The position numbers and the translations under genes are program-made. The notes below the pieces were generated by a model that ran no database searches, was not told the DNA's origin, and was given only the letters and a program-made list of their open reading frames with translations. A DNA stretch of 6,873 bases. It comes from Deltaproteobacteria bacterium. Lineage in GTDB: Bacteria > Desulfobacterota > Syntrophia > Syntrophales > UBA2192. The stretch covers positions 1 through 6,873 of the forward strand of contig JAPLJU010000220.1 in assembly GCA_026388445.1 (NCBI GenBank), given 5' to 3'. Shown piece after piece: positions 1 to 6,379 of the stretch; within the stretch, counting starts at the first letter, position 1; the number at the start of each line of letters is the position of its first letter.

Positions 1-1
1 A

Positions 2-169
2 TACGGGGATCTGGGAAACCGGTACAGCAAGGAGTGGATCAGATTTGCCAGGAAGCGGCTTCACACGGCCACGGCGAAGAGGATGGTCGATACGATATTG
101 AAGACAGACTCCACGCAGTGGTGGTTCAAGGGCAAAAGCGACTGGTGGGTAAACGGAAACCGAAAATAA
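2..169 (+). CDS. 3' end of an unrecognised gene (55 C-terminal residues)
   Basis: The gene enters from the left edge, so only its last 55 codons are visible. I do not recognise the product. This frame is preferred over the other open frame because its third codon positions are strongly G/C-biased, as in the neighbouring genes, and it stops at TAA 167-169, just before the ribosome binding site of the next gene. The tail is basic and rich in aromatic residues, with several Trp (including WW and DWW near the end), many Lys/Arg and no hydrophobic membrane segment. It begins YGDLGNRYSKEW and ends WWVNGNRK. The 25-base gap to the next start suggests co-transcription with the TPR lipoprotein. No family is assigned; the body of the gene is outside the window. 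Confidence 0.6.
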   Translation, partial: YGDLGNRYSKEWIRFARKRLHTATAKRMVDTILKTDSTQWWFKGKSDWWVNGNRK

Positions 170-194
170 ATCTTTCACACAGGATGAGGTCATC

Positions 195-953
195 ATGGAA
201 AAAGGATGGATAAGGATCGGGATGGTGCTCGCGGCCGCTCTCCTTTTTGCAGGCTGCGCAACGGATTATGAAAAGAAACAAAGGGCGCAGCTTCATATTG
301 AAATGGCGTCGGCCCAGATTCAGGCCGGTAATTACACCACAGGTCTCAAGGAGCTGCTGGAAGCGGAGAAACTGACCCCCGAAGATCCGCAGATTCACTA
401 TCTCCTTGCCAATGCTTATAGCGGAAAGGGCATGAACGACGGGGCGGTCCGGGAGGTGAAGAAAGCCATCGAGCTGAAGCCGGATTACTCGGAAGCCCAC
501 AACTACCTGGGAATACTCTATCTGAATATGGGTCAGTATGACCGTGCGATTGAATCCTTCAACAGGGCCCTCGCTAACCCTCTTTATGAAACGCCTTCTT
601 TTCCTCTTTATAATATGGGCCGTGCCTATTATCAAAAAGGGGATTATTTCATCGCCCTGGCCAAATACGACGAGGCCATCACAAAGGAACCCAACACCAT
701 CATCCTGCCTTTGATTGAGAAGGACCGGGGTATTGCCAGCCTGAAGGCCGGTTATACCAACAAGGCGATTACCCACCTGAAGAAATCCATTGAACTTGTC
801 CCGAACCTCGCGGAAGCCCATTACTGGCTCGGGGAGGCTTACCTGACACTGAAGAATCGAAGAGATGCCGCCAGTGAGTTCAAGACCGTCATCAGGCTGG
901 CGCCGGATTCGGATTTAGCCAGGATGGCCAGGCAAAGACTCGATCGGCTCTAA
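195..953 (+). CDS. TPR-repeat lipoprotein, PilF/PilW-like (type IV pilus biogenesis/stability)
   Basis: The 252-residue protein starts with a lipoprotein signal: basic MEKGWIR, a hydrophobic stretch at about 8-20, and lipobox LFAGC with Cys21 as the lipidated residue. Ala at +2, not Asp, favours the outer membrane. The rest is almost all tetratricopeptide repeats, about six helical pairs between residues 32 and 240, with repeat signatures such as AHNYLGILYLNMGQYDRAIE and AHYWLGEAYLTLKNRRDA. Family knowledge: PilF/PilW is an outer-membrane pilotin that helps assemble the type IV pilus secretin, and P. aeruginosa PilF is of nearly the same length with six TPRs. The start is supported by AGGATGAGG at 181-189. 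No pilus gene is visible nearby, so the pilus role rests on architecture and length alone; a generic TPR lipoprotein scaffold is the alternative. Confidence 0.82.
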   Translation: MEKGWIRIGMVLAAALLFAGCATDYEKKQRAQLHIEMASAQIQAGNYTTGLKELLEAEKLTPEDPQIHYLLANAYSGKGMNDGAVREVKKAIELKPDYSEAHNYLGILYLNMGQYDRAIESFNRALANPLYETPSFPLYNMGRAYYQKGDYFIALAKYDEAITKEPNTIILPLIEKDRGIASLKAGYTNKAITHLKKSIELVPNLAEAHYWLGEAYLTLKNRRDAASEFKTVIRLAPDSDLARMARQRLDRL

Positions 954-1026
954 ACGTCCGAAGTTCGCCATGGTCTTTCCGCGTTTTGGAATGCCTCACT
1001 GCCTGCACGGTTTTTCTTAACTTTTC

Positions 1027-1055
1027 TTGACAGTGTCTGAAAAATGCCCTAAATA
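1027..1055 (+). promoter_or_regulatory. candidate sigma-70-type promoter upstream of the GerMN gene
   Basis: A perfect -35 hexamer TTGACA (1027-1032) is followed, after a 17-base spacer, by TAAATA (1050-1055), a weak -10 matching consensus at 3 of 6 positions. It lies in the 136-base gap after the TPR lipoprotein gene and about 35 bases before the next start codon, so it could begin a separate GerMN/EF-G transcript. I see no convincing terminator hairpin in the same gap. The poor -10 keeps confidence low. Confidence 0.35.
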
Positions 1056-1089
1056 GGCGGAGTTTTTTAAGCCCGGGGGTGGAGGCGTC

Positions 1090-1701
1090 ATGGCTTCAAA
1101 GCGCCAGAGAAGGACATCGGAAGTCAAAGCGAAGAAGAAGAGAAAAACACTGAAGCTACTCCTGTTCTTCGCGCTTATCGTGGTCTGTGGTGGTTTTCTC
1201 GCTTTTCTCTTCAAGTCGCTCTCCGACTCGATATTGCCGCCCTCTTCGGATGAGAAACGCGAGCGATGGAGCGTGCAGCTTTATTTTTCCGATTCCAACG
1301 AGCGCTTCCTCGTTCCCGAGAAGAGAATCATTCCCAGACCGAAGACGTTGAACGGACAGGCGGAGGAGCTGGTCAAGGCCCTCATGGAGGGATCCAAGTT
1401 GAACCTCGTGAGGACCTTGCCTGAGGGTTTACAGCTTCAAAGCGTCACCGTTGACAAGAATGGAACGGCTCATGTGAGTTTTAACCGTAAGCTCATCGAC
1501 GACCACCCGGGCGGAACGGCCAGTGAAATGGCGACCCTTTATTCCATGGCGAATACGCTGGCCCTTAACCTACAGGAAATCAAACGGGTGAAACTCCTGA
1601 TCGACGGAAAGGAATTCACAACGATCAAGGGGCATGTCGACACCAGAGAGCCCATCCTGCCTGACAGGGATTTGATCAAGAAAGGGTCGGCCGAGGGCTA
1701 A
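1090..1701 (+). CDS. GerMN-domain protein with an N-terminal membrane anchor
   Basis: The 203-residue protein has a very basic N-terminus (about residues 1-22, including AKKKRKT), one transmembrane segment at about 21-42, and an exported domain. The charge pattern places the N-terminus in the cytoplasm. Residues about 60-185 match the GerMN fold: a VQLYFSD strand, R-x-I opening, AEELVKALMEG helix, LPEGLQLQSVTVDKNGTAHVSFN, a helix reading MATLYSMANTLALN, and VKLLIDGKEFTTIKGHVD, the usual closing strand. GerMN occurs in spore germination protein GerM and, widely, in non-spore-formers as a cell-envelope domain often linked to peptidoglycan proteins; its biochemical role is not settled. GGAGG at 1081-1085 precedes the ATG by 4 bases. 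The EF-G gene begins 41 bases downstream, so the two are probably co-transcribed. Domain assignment is firm; the cellular role is not. Confidence 0.8.
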   Translation: MASKRQRRTSEVKAKKKRKTLKLLLFFALIVVCGGFLAFLFKSLSDSILPPSSDEKRERWSVQLYFSDSNERFLVPEKRIIPRPKTLNGQAEELVKALMEGSKLNLVRTLPEGLQLQSVTVDKNGTAHVSFNRKLIDDHPGGTASEMATLYSMANTLALNLQEIKRVKLLIDGKEFTTIKGHVDTREPILPDRDLIKKGSAEG

Positions 1702-1742
1702 CCTCACTCCTTCCTCTTCCGGCAGAAACAGGGGGCCTTCGC

Positions 1743-3851
1743 ATGCCGTCGGGCCGAAATCCCTGTCTGTCCATCGGTTTCGAAAATATTCTAACTTTCC
1801 AGAGTGGACCGGAATCTGTGGCATCAAAGGTAAAACTCTCCCGAATCAGAAATACAGGGATCGTCGCTCATATCGACGCGGGGAAGACGACGGTCATGGA
1901 GAGAATTCTCTATTACACGGGCAGGTCCTACAAGATGGGGGAGGTTCACGACGGTGAAGCCGTGATGGACTGGATGCCTCAGGAGCAGGAGCGGGGGATC
2001 ACCATCACCTCTGCCGTGACCACCTGCGACTGGCGTGGGTACGAGATTCACCTTATCGACACGCCGGGCCATGTGGACTTTACGATCGAAGTCGAGCGGA
2101 GCCTCCGGGTGCTCGACGGTGCCGTCGTCGTTTTTTCGGCCGTGGAGGGTGTGGAGCCCCAGTCTGAGACGGTCTGGCATCAGGCGGACAAGTACGGTGT
2201 TCCCAAGACCGCTTTCATCAACAAGATGGACCGGGTCGGGGCGGATTTTTTTCATGCCGTCGGAATGATGAAGGAACGGTTTGTCTCCGTGCCATTGCCG
2301 GTCCAGATTCCCTACGGAGAGGGGGAGAACTTCGGAGGCGTCGTTGATCTCATACGGGGGAAGCTGATTGTCTGGCAGGCAGAAACCCTGGGGGCAGCCT
2401 TTGACCTTCTGGATATCCCCGATGATTTCATGCAGGCCTTCGAAACGCACCGGGAGAAGATGATAGAAACCCTTGCGGAGGTCGATGACGAAGTGGCGGA
2501 GAGATACCTCACCGGGGCAGAGGTCAAGGAAGACGAACTCCTGAAGGCGATCAGGCGCTCCACGATCTCACTCAAGCTTGTCCCGGTGCTCTGCGGTTCG
2601 GCTTTGCGAAACAAGGGCATCCAGCCCGTCCTCGATGCCGTGGTGAACTTCCTGCCGTCCCCCCAGGATATTCCTGCGGTCGAGGGGTTCAATCCCAGGA
2701 CCAAGAAGAGTGAAACCCGTCAGAGCAGGGAGGACACCCCCTTTTGCGGCCTGGCCTTCAAGGTGAGCATGATGGAGGGTCGGAAGAATACCTATGTGAG
2801 GATCTATTCGGGACGTTTGAAGACCGGGGAGGAAGTCTATAACGCAACGAGGGGGAAGAAGGAAAAGATCGCACGTCTCCTGAAGATGCATGCCAACAAG
2901 AGGGAAAGGATCGATATCGCCGGTGCCGGTGACATCATTACCGTTGTGGGCCTGAAAGACACGATGACCGGAGACACCATATGTGATGAGACCCACCCGA
3001 TCGTCCTGGAACCCATCGAAGTATACAACCCGGTTATCAGCCAGGCGATCGAGGCCAAGACGCCGGCCGATCAGGAGAAGCTGCAGCCTGCGCTGGAGAA
3101 GCTCATGGAAGAAGACCCGACCCTCCGGCTGAAGTATGAGGATGAGACGGCCCAGACGGTCATCTCCGGCATGGGCGAGCTCCACCTGGAAATTGTGATC
3201 GACCGCCTGACCCGGGAATTCAACACACGGGTCAATGTCGGTAAACCACGGGTTGTCTATCGTGAGACCATCGAGAAAAGTGCCGGGGTGGAAGGGCGTT
3301 TCGAGAAGGAACTCGGGGAAAGAAAGCACTTCGGCCATGTGAAGCTCCTCCTGGAACCAAACAGGCGGGGCGGCGGCACCGAGATCATCGACGAACTCAA
3401 GATAGAGGACGTCCCGGTTGAATTCCATACCGCTATAGAGGAGGGCATCAGCGAGGCTCTTTTGAGCGGTGTGATAGCCGGATACCCCGTGATGGATATT
3501 CGGGTCCGCATCATCGGAGGGTCCTTCAAGGAGGGGGAGGCCAGCCCCGTGGGCTACAGGATCGCGGCATCCACGGCTGTGAAAGAAGGCTGTGCGAAGG
3601 CCGGACCCGTGCTGCTCGAGCCGATCATGAAGGTTGATATTATCACGCCGAGCGAGTTTATGGGGGAGGTCATCGGGGATATCAATGCGAGGAAAGGCGA
3701 GATCCAGTCCATCGAGCCGAAGGGACCCATCAGTGAACTCAGGGCCCGGGTACCCCTCAGGGCCCTCTTTGGATATTCCACGGACGTCCGCTCACTGACC
3801 CAGGGACGGGCCACCTTTACCATGCAATTTTCTGAATATGACCGGACTTGA
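1743..3851 (+). CDS. fusA: elongation factor G paralogue (translational GTPase)
   Basis: This cytoplasmic ribosome-dependent GTPase is complete, with all five EF-G domains. Numbering from ATG 1743: P-loop AHIDAGKT 42-49, switch I ERGITITSA 83-91, switch II DTPGH 106-110, NKMD 160-163 and CGSAL 284-288; domain II from about 335; domain III around 425-505 with SGMGELHLE; domain IV about 505-625; domain V from LLEPIMKV to the FGYST region. EF-G drives tRNA-mRNA translocation and, with RRF, ribosome recycling. The gene lies with a GerMN gene and an activator, not with rpsL/rpsG/tuf, so it is probably a second EF-G. Domain IV tip loops are atypical: GERKHFGHV replaces GGRGQYGHV, and GSFKEGEAS replaces GSYHDVDSS. 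ATG 1743 has CAGGGGG (1729-1735) upstream but adds 25 residues before the family's usual start; GTG 1818 gives the canonical length with only a weak ribosome binding site. The paralogue subclass (such as spdEFG2) is not assigned. Confidence 0.93.
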   Translation: MPSGRNPCLSIGFENILTFQSGPESVASKVKLSRIRNTGIVAHIDAGKTTVMERILYYTGRSYKMGEVHDGEAVMDWMPQEQERGITITSAVTTCDWRGYEIHLIDTPGHVDFTIEVERSLRVLDGAVVVFSAVEGVEPQSETVWHQADKYGVPKTAFINKMDRVGADFFHAVGMMKERFVSVPLPVQIPYGEGENFGGVVDLIRGKLIVWQAETLGAAFDLLDIPDDFMQAFETHREKMIETLAEVDDEVAERYLTGAEVKEDELLKAIRRSTISLKLVPVLCGSALRNKGIQPVLDAVVNFLPSPQDIPAVEGFNPRTKKSETRQSREDTPFCGLAFKVSMMEGRKNTYVRIYSGRLKTGEEVYNATRGKKEKIARLLKMHANKRERIDIAGAGDIITVVGLKDTMTGDTICDETHPIVLEPIEVYNPVISQAIEAKTPADQEKLQPALEKLMEEDPTLRLKYEDETAQTVISGMGELHLEIVIDRLTREFNTRVNVGKPRVVYRETIEKSAGVEGRFEKELGERKHFGHVKLLLEPNRRGGGTEIIDELKIEDVPVEFHTAIEEGISEALLSGVIAGYPVMDIRVRIIGGSFKEGEASPVGYRIAASTAVKEGCAKAGPVLLEPIMKVDIITPSEFMGEVIGDINARKGEIQSIEPKGPISELRARVPLRALFGYSTDVRSLTQGRATFTMQFSEYDRT

Positions 3852-3925
3852 CCGCGAGAGGGATTGAACGGGTCGACCGCTCTGTGGTAGACAGACGCTT
3901 CTGAAAAAAATTGGGAGGTTAACCG

Positions 3926-6088
3926 ATGCCTGGGGATACGGAAAAGCAGACCGGGAGTCAGTTCACACGGACCTCATCGGCCTTTTCCATCGACAAGGAT
4001 CTTTTGATCAAAAGCATCCTTCGCATCAGCACGTTCCTGACCGCACCCTCGAGCGTCGAGGATATCCTGAGTAAAATCCTCGACGAGGCCGTCGATACCA
4101 TGGGATTCGACCGGGGCATCATCCTGCTTCTGGACGAACAGAAGGAAAACCTCATCACGAAGGTCGTGAAGAACTACAATCCCGAGGAGGCCATGAGGGC
4201 GTTCAGCGTCCCCCTCAACCTGAAAAAACATGACAGTTTCGAAACACGGGTGGCCAAAACCGGGCAGTACGTCGCGCTGGAGGATTCGGAAACCGATCCG
4301 CGTATGACCGAGGCGGACCGCAAGATATCCCAGTTTTACAAAAGGGGCTCGACCTTCTACGCCCCCCTCAAGATTGAAAATGACATCATCGGAATCATTG
4401 ACGTCTGGACAAAGTACAAGACCAGACTTTCCCCCGATGAGATCAACATCCTGCTCACCTTCGCAAACCAGGCCAGCATTATCATTCATATCATGAGGCT
4501 CTTCGAAAATGACCGGGAAAAGATCCAGCAGCTCATGCTGCTGCAGGAGGCGGTCTCCCGGCTCAACGCCAGCTCAGTTCTTGAGCAGGTACACGAGATC
4601 CTGATCCGGAACGCCTTGAAAATCGGAGGTGCCGAAAAAGCCCTGATCTATTTCCTCGATATTGAAAAGAAGCGGTGTTTCATCAACGACGGGGAACAGG
4701 TGTTCATCGACGGCAAAAACGAGTATCGAGGAAGGATCGATCGCACGATCGTTAAAAGGGCCATGGACACGAATGCCGTTACAGTGTCGAACGAAGAGAC
4801 CTCTCTTTCAGGGAACACCCAGCGGCTTTTCTCAGGCTTCACCGTCGACATCGCCCTTCCGATCATCCTCAAAGACCGCTTCAGGGGGGCGTTGTACCTG
4901 GCCAAGAAAGAGGGGATCTACACCAAAGGCCAGGTGAATATCCTCGACATCCTCGTCAAGAATGCCGCTACAGCCTATGAGAACGCCATCATGCGCTCGC
5001 TGCTCTCCATGGAGGCCAAATCGCTCAAGACGGAGGTGGAAAAACTGAAGGAGCGGGAAGATGTCCTGCTCGGATTCGACAACATGCTCGGGACGTCAAA
5101 AAAAATGGTGGGGATTTTTCATGTCGTAGAGGAAGTGGCGAAGCACGATACAAGCGTCCTCATCCAGGGGGAAAGCGGTACCGGAAAGGAACTCGTGGCC
5201 CGGGCCATCCACAGGCGAAGCCACCGGAACGCCAAGCGCTTCGTCGACGTGAATTGCGCCGCTATCCCGGGGACGCTGCTGGAAAGTGAGCTTTTCGGAT
5301 ATGAGGCCGGTGCCTTTACCGATGCCAAGAAGAGAAAAATCGGGCTTCTGGAGTATGCCAGTGGCGGGACCATGTTTCTCGACGAGATTGGCGAGATGAG
5401 CCTTTCGCTCCAGGCCAAGTTTCTGAGAATGATCGAGGACGGGTATATCCAGAGGCTCGGTGGCACGGAGAATATTTCGGTGGATGTCCGCTTCCTATTC
5501 GCCACAAATAAAGATCTGTCAAAAATGATCGGAGATAATTCCTTCCGTGAGGATCTTTTCTACAGGGTCAGCGTTGTTCCCATCCAGCTTCCGCCGCTGC
5601 GGGAACGGCACGACGATCTCATCCTGCTGGCCCGGTTTTACATTGACGAGTTCAATAAGAAATTTAATAAGAAGGTGAAGGGCTTCAGCCAGGAGGCCGA
5701 GGAGTGCCTGAAGCAGTATCCATGGCCCGGAAATGTCCGGGAGCTCAAGAATATTATTGAGCGCATCATGATCCTGCGCCATGTCGGGGATTACATCACG
5801 GCGGAAAATATACCGGCGGAGATCAAGATCGCCTCTGCTCCCGTTACGGCAAATCAGGAAGAGGAATGGATATCACTCCTTTCGGCACAGGGGATGGATT
5901 ACAAGGCGGCGACGGAGCAACTTTCAAAAAAAGTCAAGGAGAAGATCCTGTCGAAGGCCCTCGAACTCAGCGGAGGGAATAAATCAAGGGCGGCAAAACT
6001 CCTTAAGATATCGCGCTACGCCCTCCTGAGAGATCTCAAAAAATTAGATCCGCAAGTGAATAACGGTTTCCATAATAATGTGCGATAA
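3926..6088 (+). CDS. sigma-54-dependent transcriptional activator, GAF-GAF-AAA+-Fis HTH (FhlA-like layout)
   Basis: The 720-residue enhancer-binding protein has two GAF sensor domains (about residues 45-190 and 215-355), a helical linker (about 357-380), a sigma-54 interaction AAA+ domain (about 385-615) and a Fis-type helix-turn-helix (about 672-707, GGNKSRAAKLLKISRYALL). Visible ATPase motifs are Walker A GESGTGKE 415-422, the sigma-54 contact loop GAFTDA 462-467, Walker B TMFLDE 482-487, putative arginine fingers R541/R547 in FREDLFYR, and sensor II WPGNVRELKN 600-609. There is no receiver domain, so GAF ligands rather than phosphorylation probably control it; FhlA shares this layout and senses formate, but the ligand here cannot be read from sequence. 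The contact loop has Asp where GAFTGA has its second Gly. GGGAGG at 3913-3918 sits 7 bases before ATG. The stop overlaps a palindrome, and a candidate -24/-12 promoter lies about 160 bases beyond it. Confidence 0.95.
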   Translation: MPGDTEKQTGSQFTRTSSAFSIDKDLLIKSILRISTFLTAPSSVEDILSKILDEAVDTMGFDRGIILLLDEQKENLITKVVKNYNPEEAMRAFSVPLNLKKHDSFETRVAKTGQYVALEDSETDPRMTEADRKISQFYKRGSTFYAPLKIENDIIGIIDVWTKYKTRLSPDEINILLTFANQASIIIHIMRLFENDREKIQQLMLLQEAVSRLNASSVLEQVHEILIRNALKIGGAEKALIYFLDIEKKRCFINDGEQVFIDGKNEYRGRIDRTIVKRAMDTNAVTVSNEETSLSGNTQRLFSGFTVDIALPIILKDRFRGALYLAKKEGIYTKGQVNILDILVKNAATAYENAIMRSLLSMEAKSLKTEVEKLKEREDVLLGFDNMLGTSKKMVGIFHVVEEVAKHDTSVLIQGESGTGKELVARAIHRRSHRNAKRFVDVNCAAIPGTLLESELFGYEAGAFTDAKKRKIGLLEYASGGTMFLDEIGEMSLSLQAKFLRMIEDGYIQRLGGTENISVDVRFLFATNKDLSKMIGDNSFREDLFYRVSVVPIQLPPLRERHDDLILLARFYIDEFNKKFNKKVKGFSQEAEECLKQYPWPGNVRELKNIIERIMILRHVGDYITAENIPAEIKIASAPVTANQEEEWISLLSAQGMDYKAATEQLSKKVKEKILSKALELSGGNKSRAAKLLKISRYALLRDLKKLDPQVNNGFHNNVR

Positions 6089-6114
6089 GCGAACGATATG
6101 TTCGTTATAAGCAC
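6080..6114 (+). promoter_or_regulatory. paired palindromic sites overlapping the activator stop codon (candidate enhancer)
   Basis: Two sites of one pattern stand 20 bases apart. GTGCG-ATAAG-CGAAC (6080-6094) and GTTCG-TTATA-AGCAC (6100-6114) differ by one and two bases from the perfect GTGCG-N5-CGCAC at 6168-6182. The whole block is itself an inverted repeat around GAAC-GATAT-GTTC. The first site contains the last two codons and TAA of the activator gene. Their distance from the candidate sigma-54 start site (about 160-195 bases upstream) suits activator-binding sites. That the neighbouring activator binds them is inference. No U-tract follows, so this is not an intrinsic terminator. Confidence 0.4.
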
Positions 6115-6167
6115 ACTGCTGCGAGCATATAATTGACAACACTCTGCTAGAAATACCCTCTAATATC

Positions 6168-6182
6168 GTGCGTTAATCGCAC
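6168..6182 (+). promoter_or_regulatory. perfect palindrome GTGCG-N5-CGCAC (candidate activator-binding site)
   Basis: The 15-base palindrome GTGCG-TTAAT-CGCAC extends by one pair on each side further out (TCGTGCG/CGCACGA, 6166-6184, 7-bp arms). It is the best copy of the motif found twice near 6080-6114. It lies about 92-106 bases upstream of the predicted sigma-54 start site, the usual distance for an enhancer of a Fis-type activator. No run of T follows, so a terminator role is unlikely. Confidence 0.45.
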
Positions 6183-6216
6183 GACTTCAGACCCTTAATC
6201 TTAGTTCATTTTCCCG

Positions 6217-6243
6217 AAAAGGCTTGAAAAATAAGGCTTTTTT
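6217..6243. other. phased A/T tracts, candidate intrinsic DNA bend
   Basis: A4 (6217-6220), A5 (6227-6231) and T6 (6238-6243) have centres spaced about 10.5 and 11.5 bases apart, close to one helical turn, a pattern that produces curvature. The tracts lie between the palindromic sites and the -24/-12 element, where sigma-54 promoters often have an IHF site that helps looping. The same stretch contains AAGGCTT twice as a direct repeat (6219-6225, 6233-6239). Confidence 0.35.
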
Positions 6244-6246
6244 ATA

Positions 6247-6263
6247 TTGGCATTAATATTGCT
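6247..6263 (+). promoter_or_regulatory. candidate sigma-54 (-24/-12) promoter reading rightward
   Basis: TTGGCATTAATATTGCT keeps the invariant GG (6249-6250) and GC (6261-6262) exactly 10 bases apart, with TTGGCA and TTGCT flanks matching the consensus TGGCAC-N5-TTGCW except for the C/G bases after GGCA. The predicted start is A6274. I found no other element with this spacing in the gap. It lies about 160 bases past a sigma-54 activator gene. No protein gene follows on this strand, since the next gene faces the other way, so the transcript would be noncoding or antisense. Confidence 0.5.
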
Positions 6264-6295
6264 AAATGTATTTACAGAATTAAAGATATGAGGCT

Positions 6296-6340
6296 AAAAA
6301 TCGGTGGATGGTTTTCCGTTCCCTCCTTTCCATCCACCGA
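6296..6340 (-). terminator. intrinsic terminator of the leftward patatin gene
   Basis: TCGGTGGATGG (6301-6311) pairs perfectly with CCATCCACCGA (6330-6340), an 11-bp stem with an 18-base loop. Read leftward, the stem is followed at once by TTTTT (6300 down to 6296), as in a rho-independent terminator, and it begins about 40 bases beyond the stop codon of the patatin gene. Read rightward it is followed by a C-run rather than a T-run, so it is not a classical terminator for that direction. Confidence 0.8.
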
Positions 6341-6379
6341 CCCCCCATCTCAGGCGGTTTCCTCTTTTACTTTTTCCTT

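Noticed and set aside
1..210. The alternative open frame at the left edge starting at base 1
   Set aside because: Third positions lack the G/C bias of the neighbours, and it runs over the ribosome binding site and start of the TPR gene; the frame ending at 169 fits better.
3864..3893. Promoter TTGAAC...TAGACA directly before the activator gene
   Set aside because: 18-base spacer and only 3 of 6 matches at -10; no better than chance in this short gap.
6090..6104. CGAAC-GATAT-GTTCG as a Bacillus-type LexA/DinR SOS box
   Set aside because: The SOS box needs a 4-base centre (CGAAC-N4-GTTCG); here it is 5 bases, and the site lies at the end of a gene, not in front of an SOS gene.
6133..6166. Sigma-70 promoter from TTGACA at 6133-6138
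   Set aside because: The -35 is perfect, but the only decent -10 (TAATAT, 6161-6166) is 22 bases away; nothing acceptable lies at 16-18 bases.
6219..6243. AAGGCTT-spacer-AAGGCTT plus T6 as a terminator
   Set aside because: The two copies are a direct repeat, not an inverted one, so no GC stem forms before the T-run.
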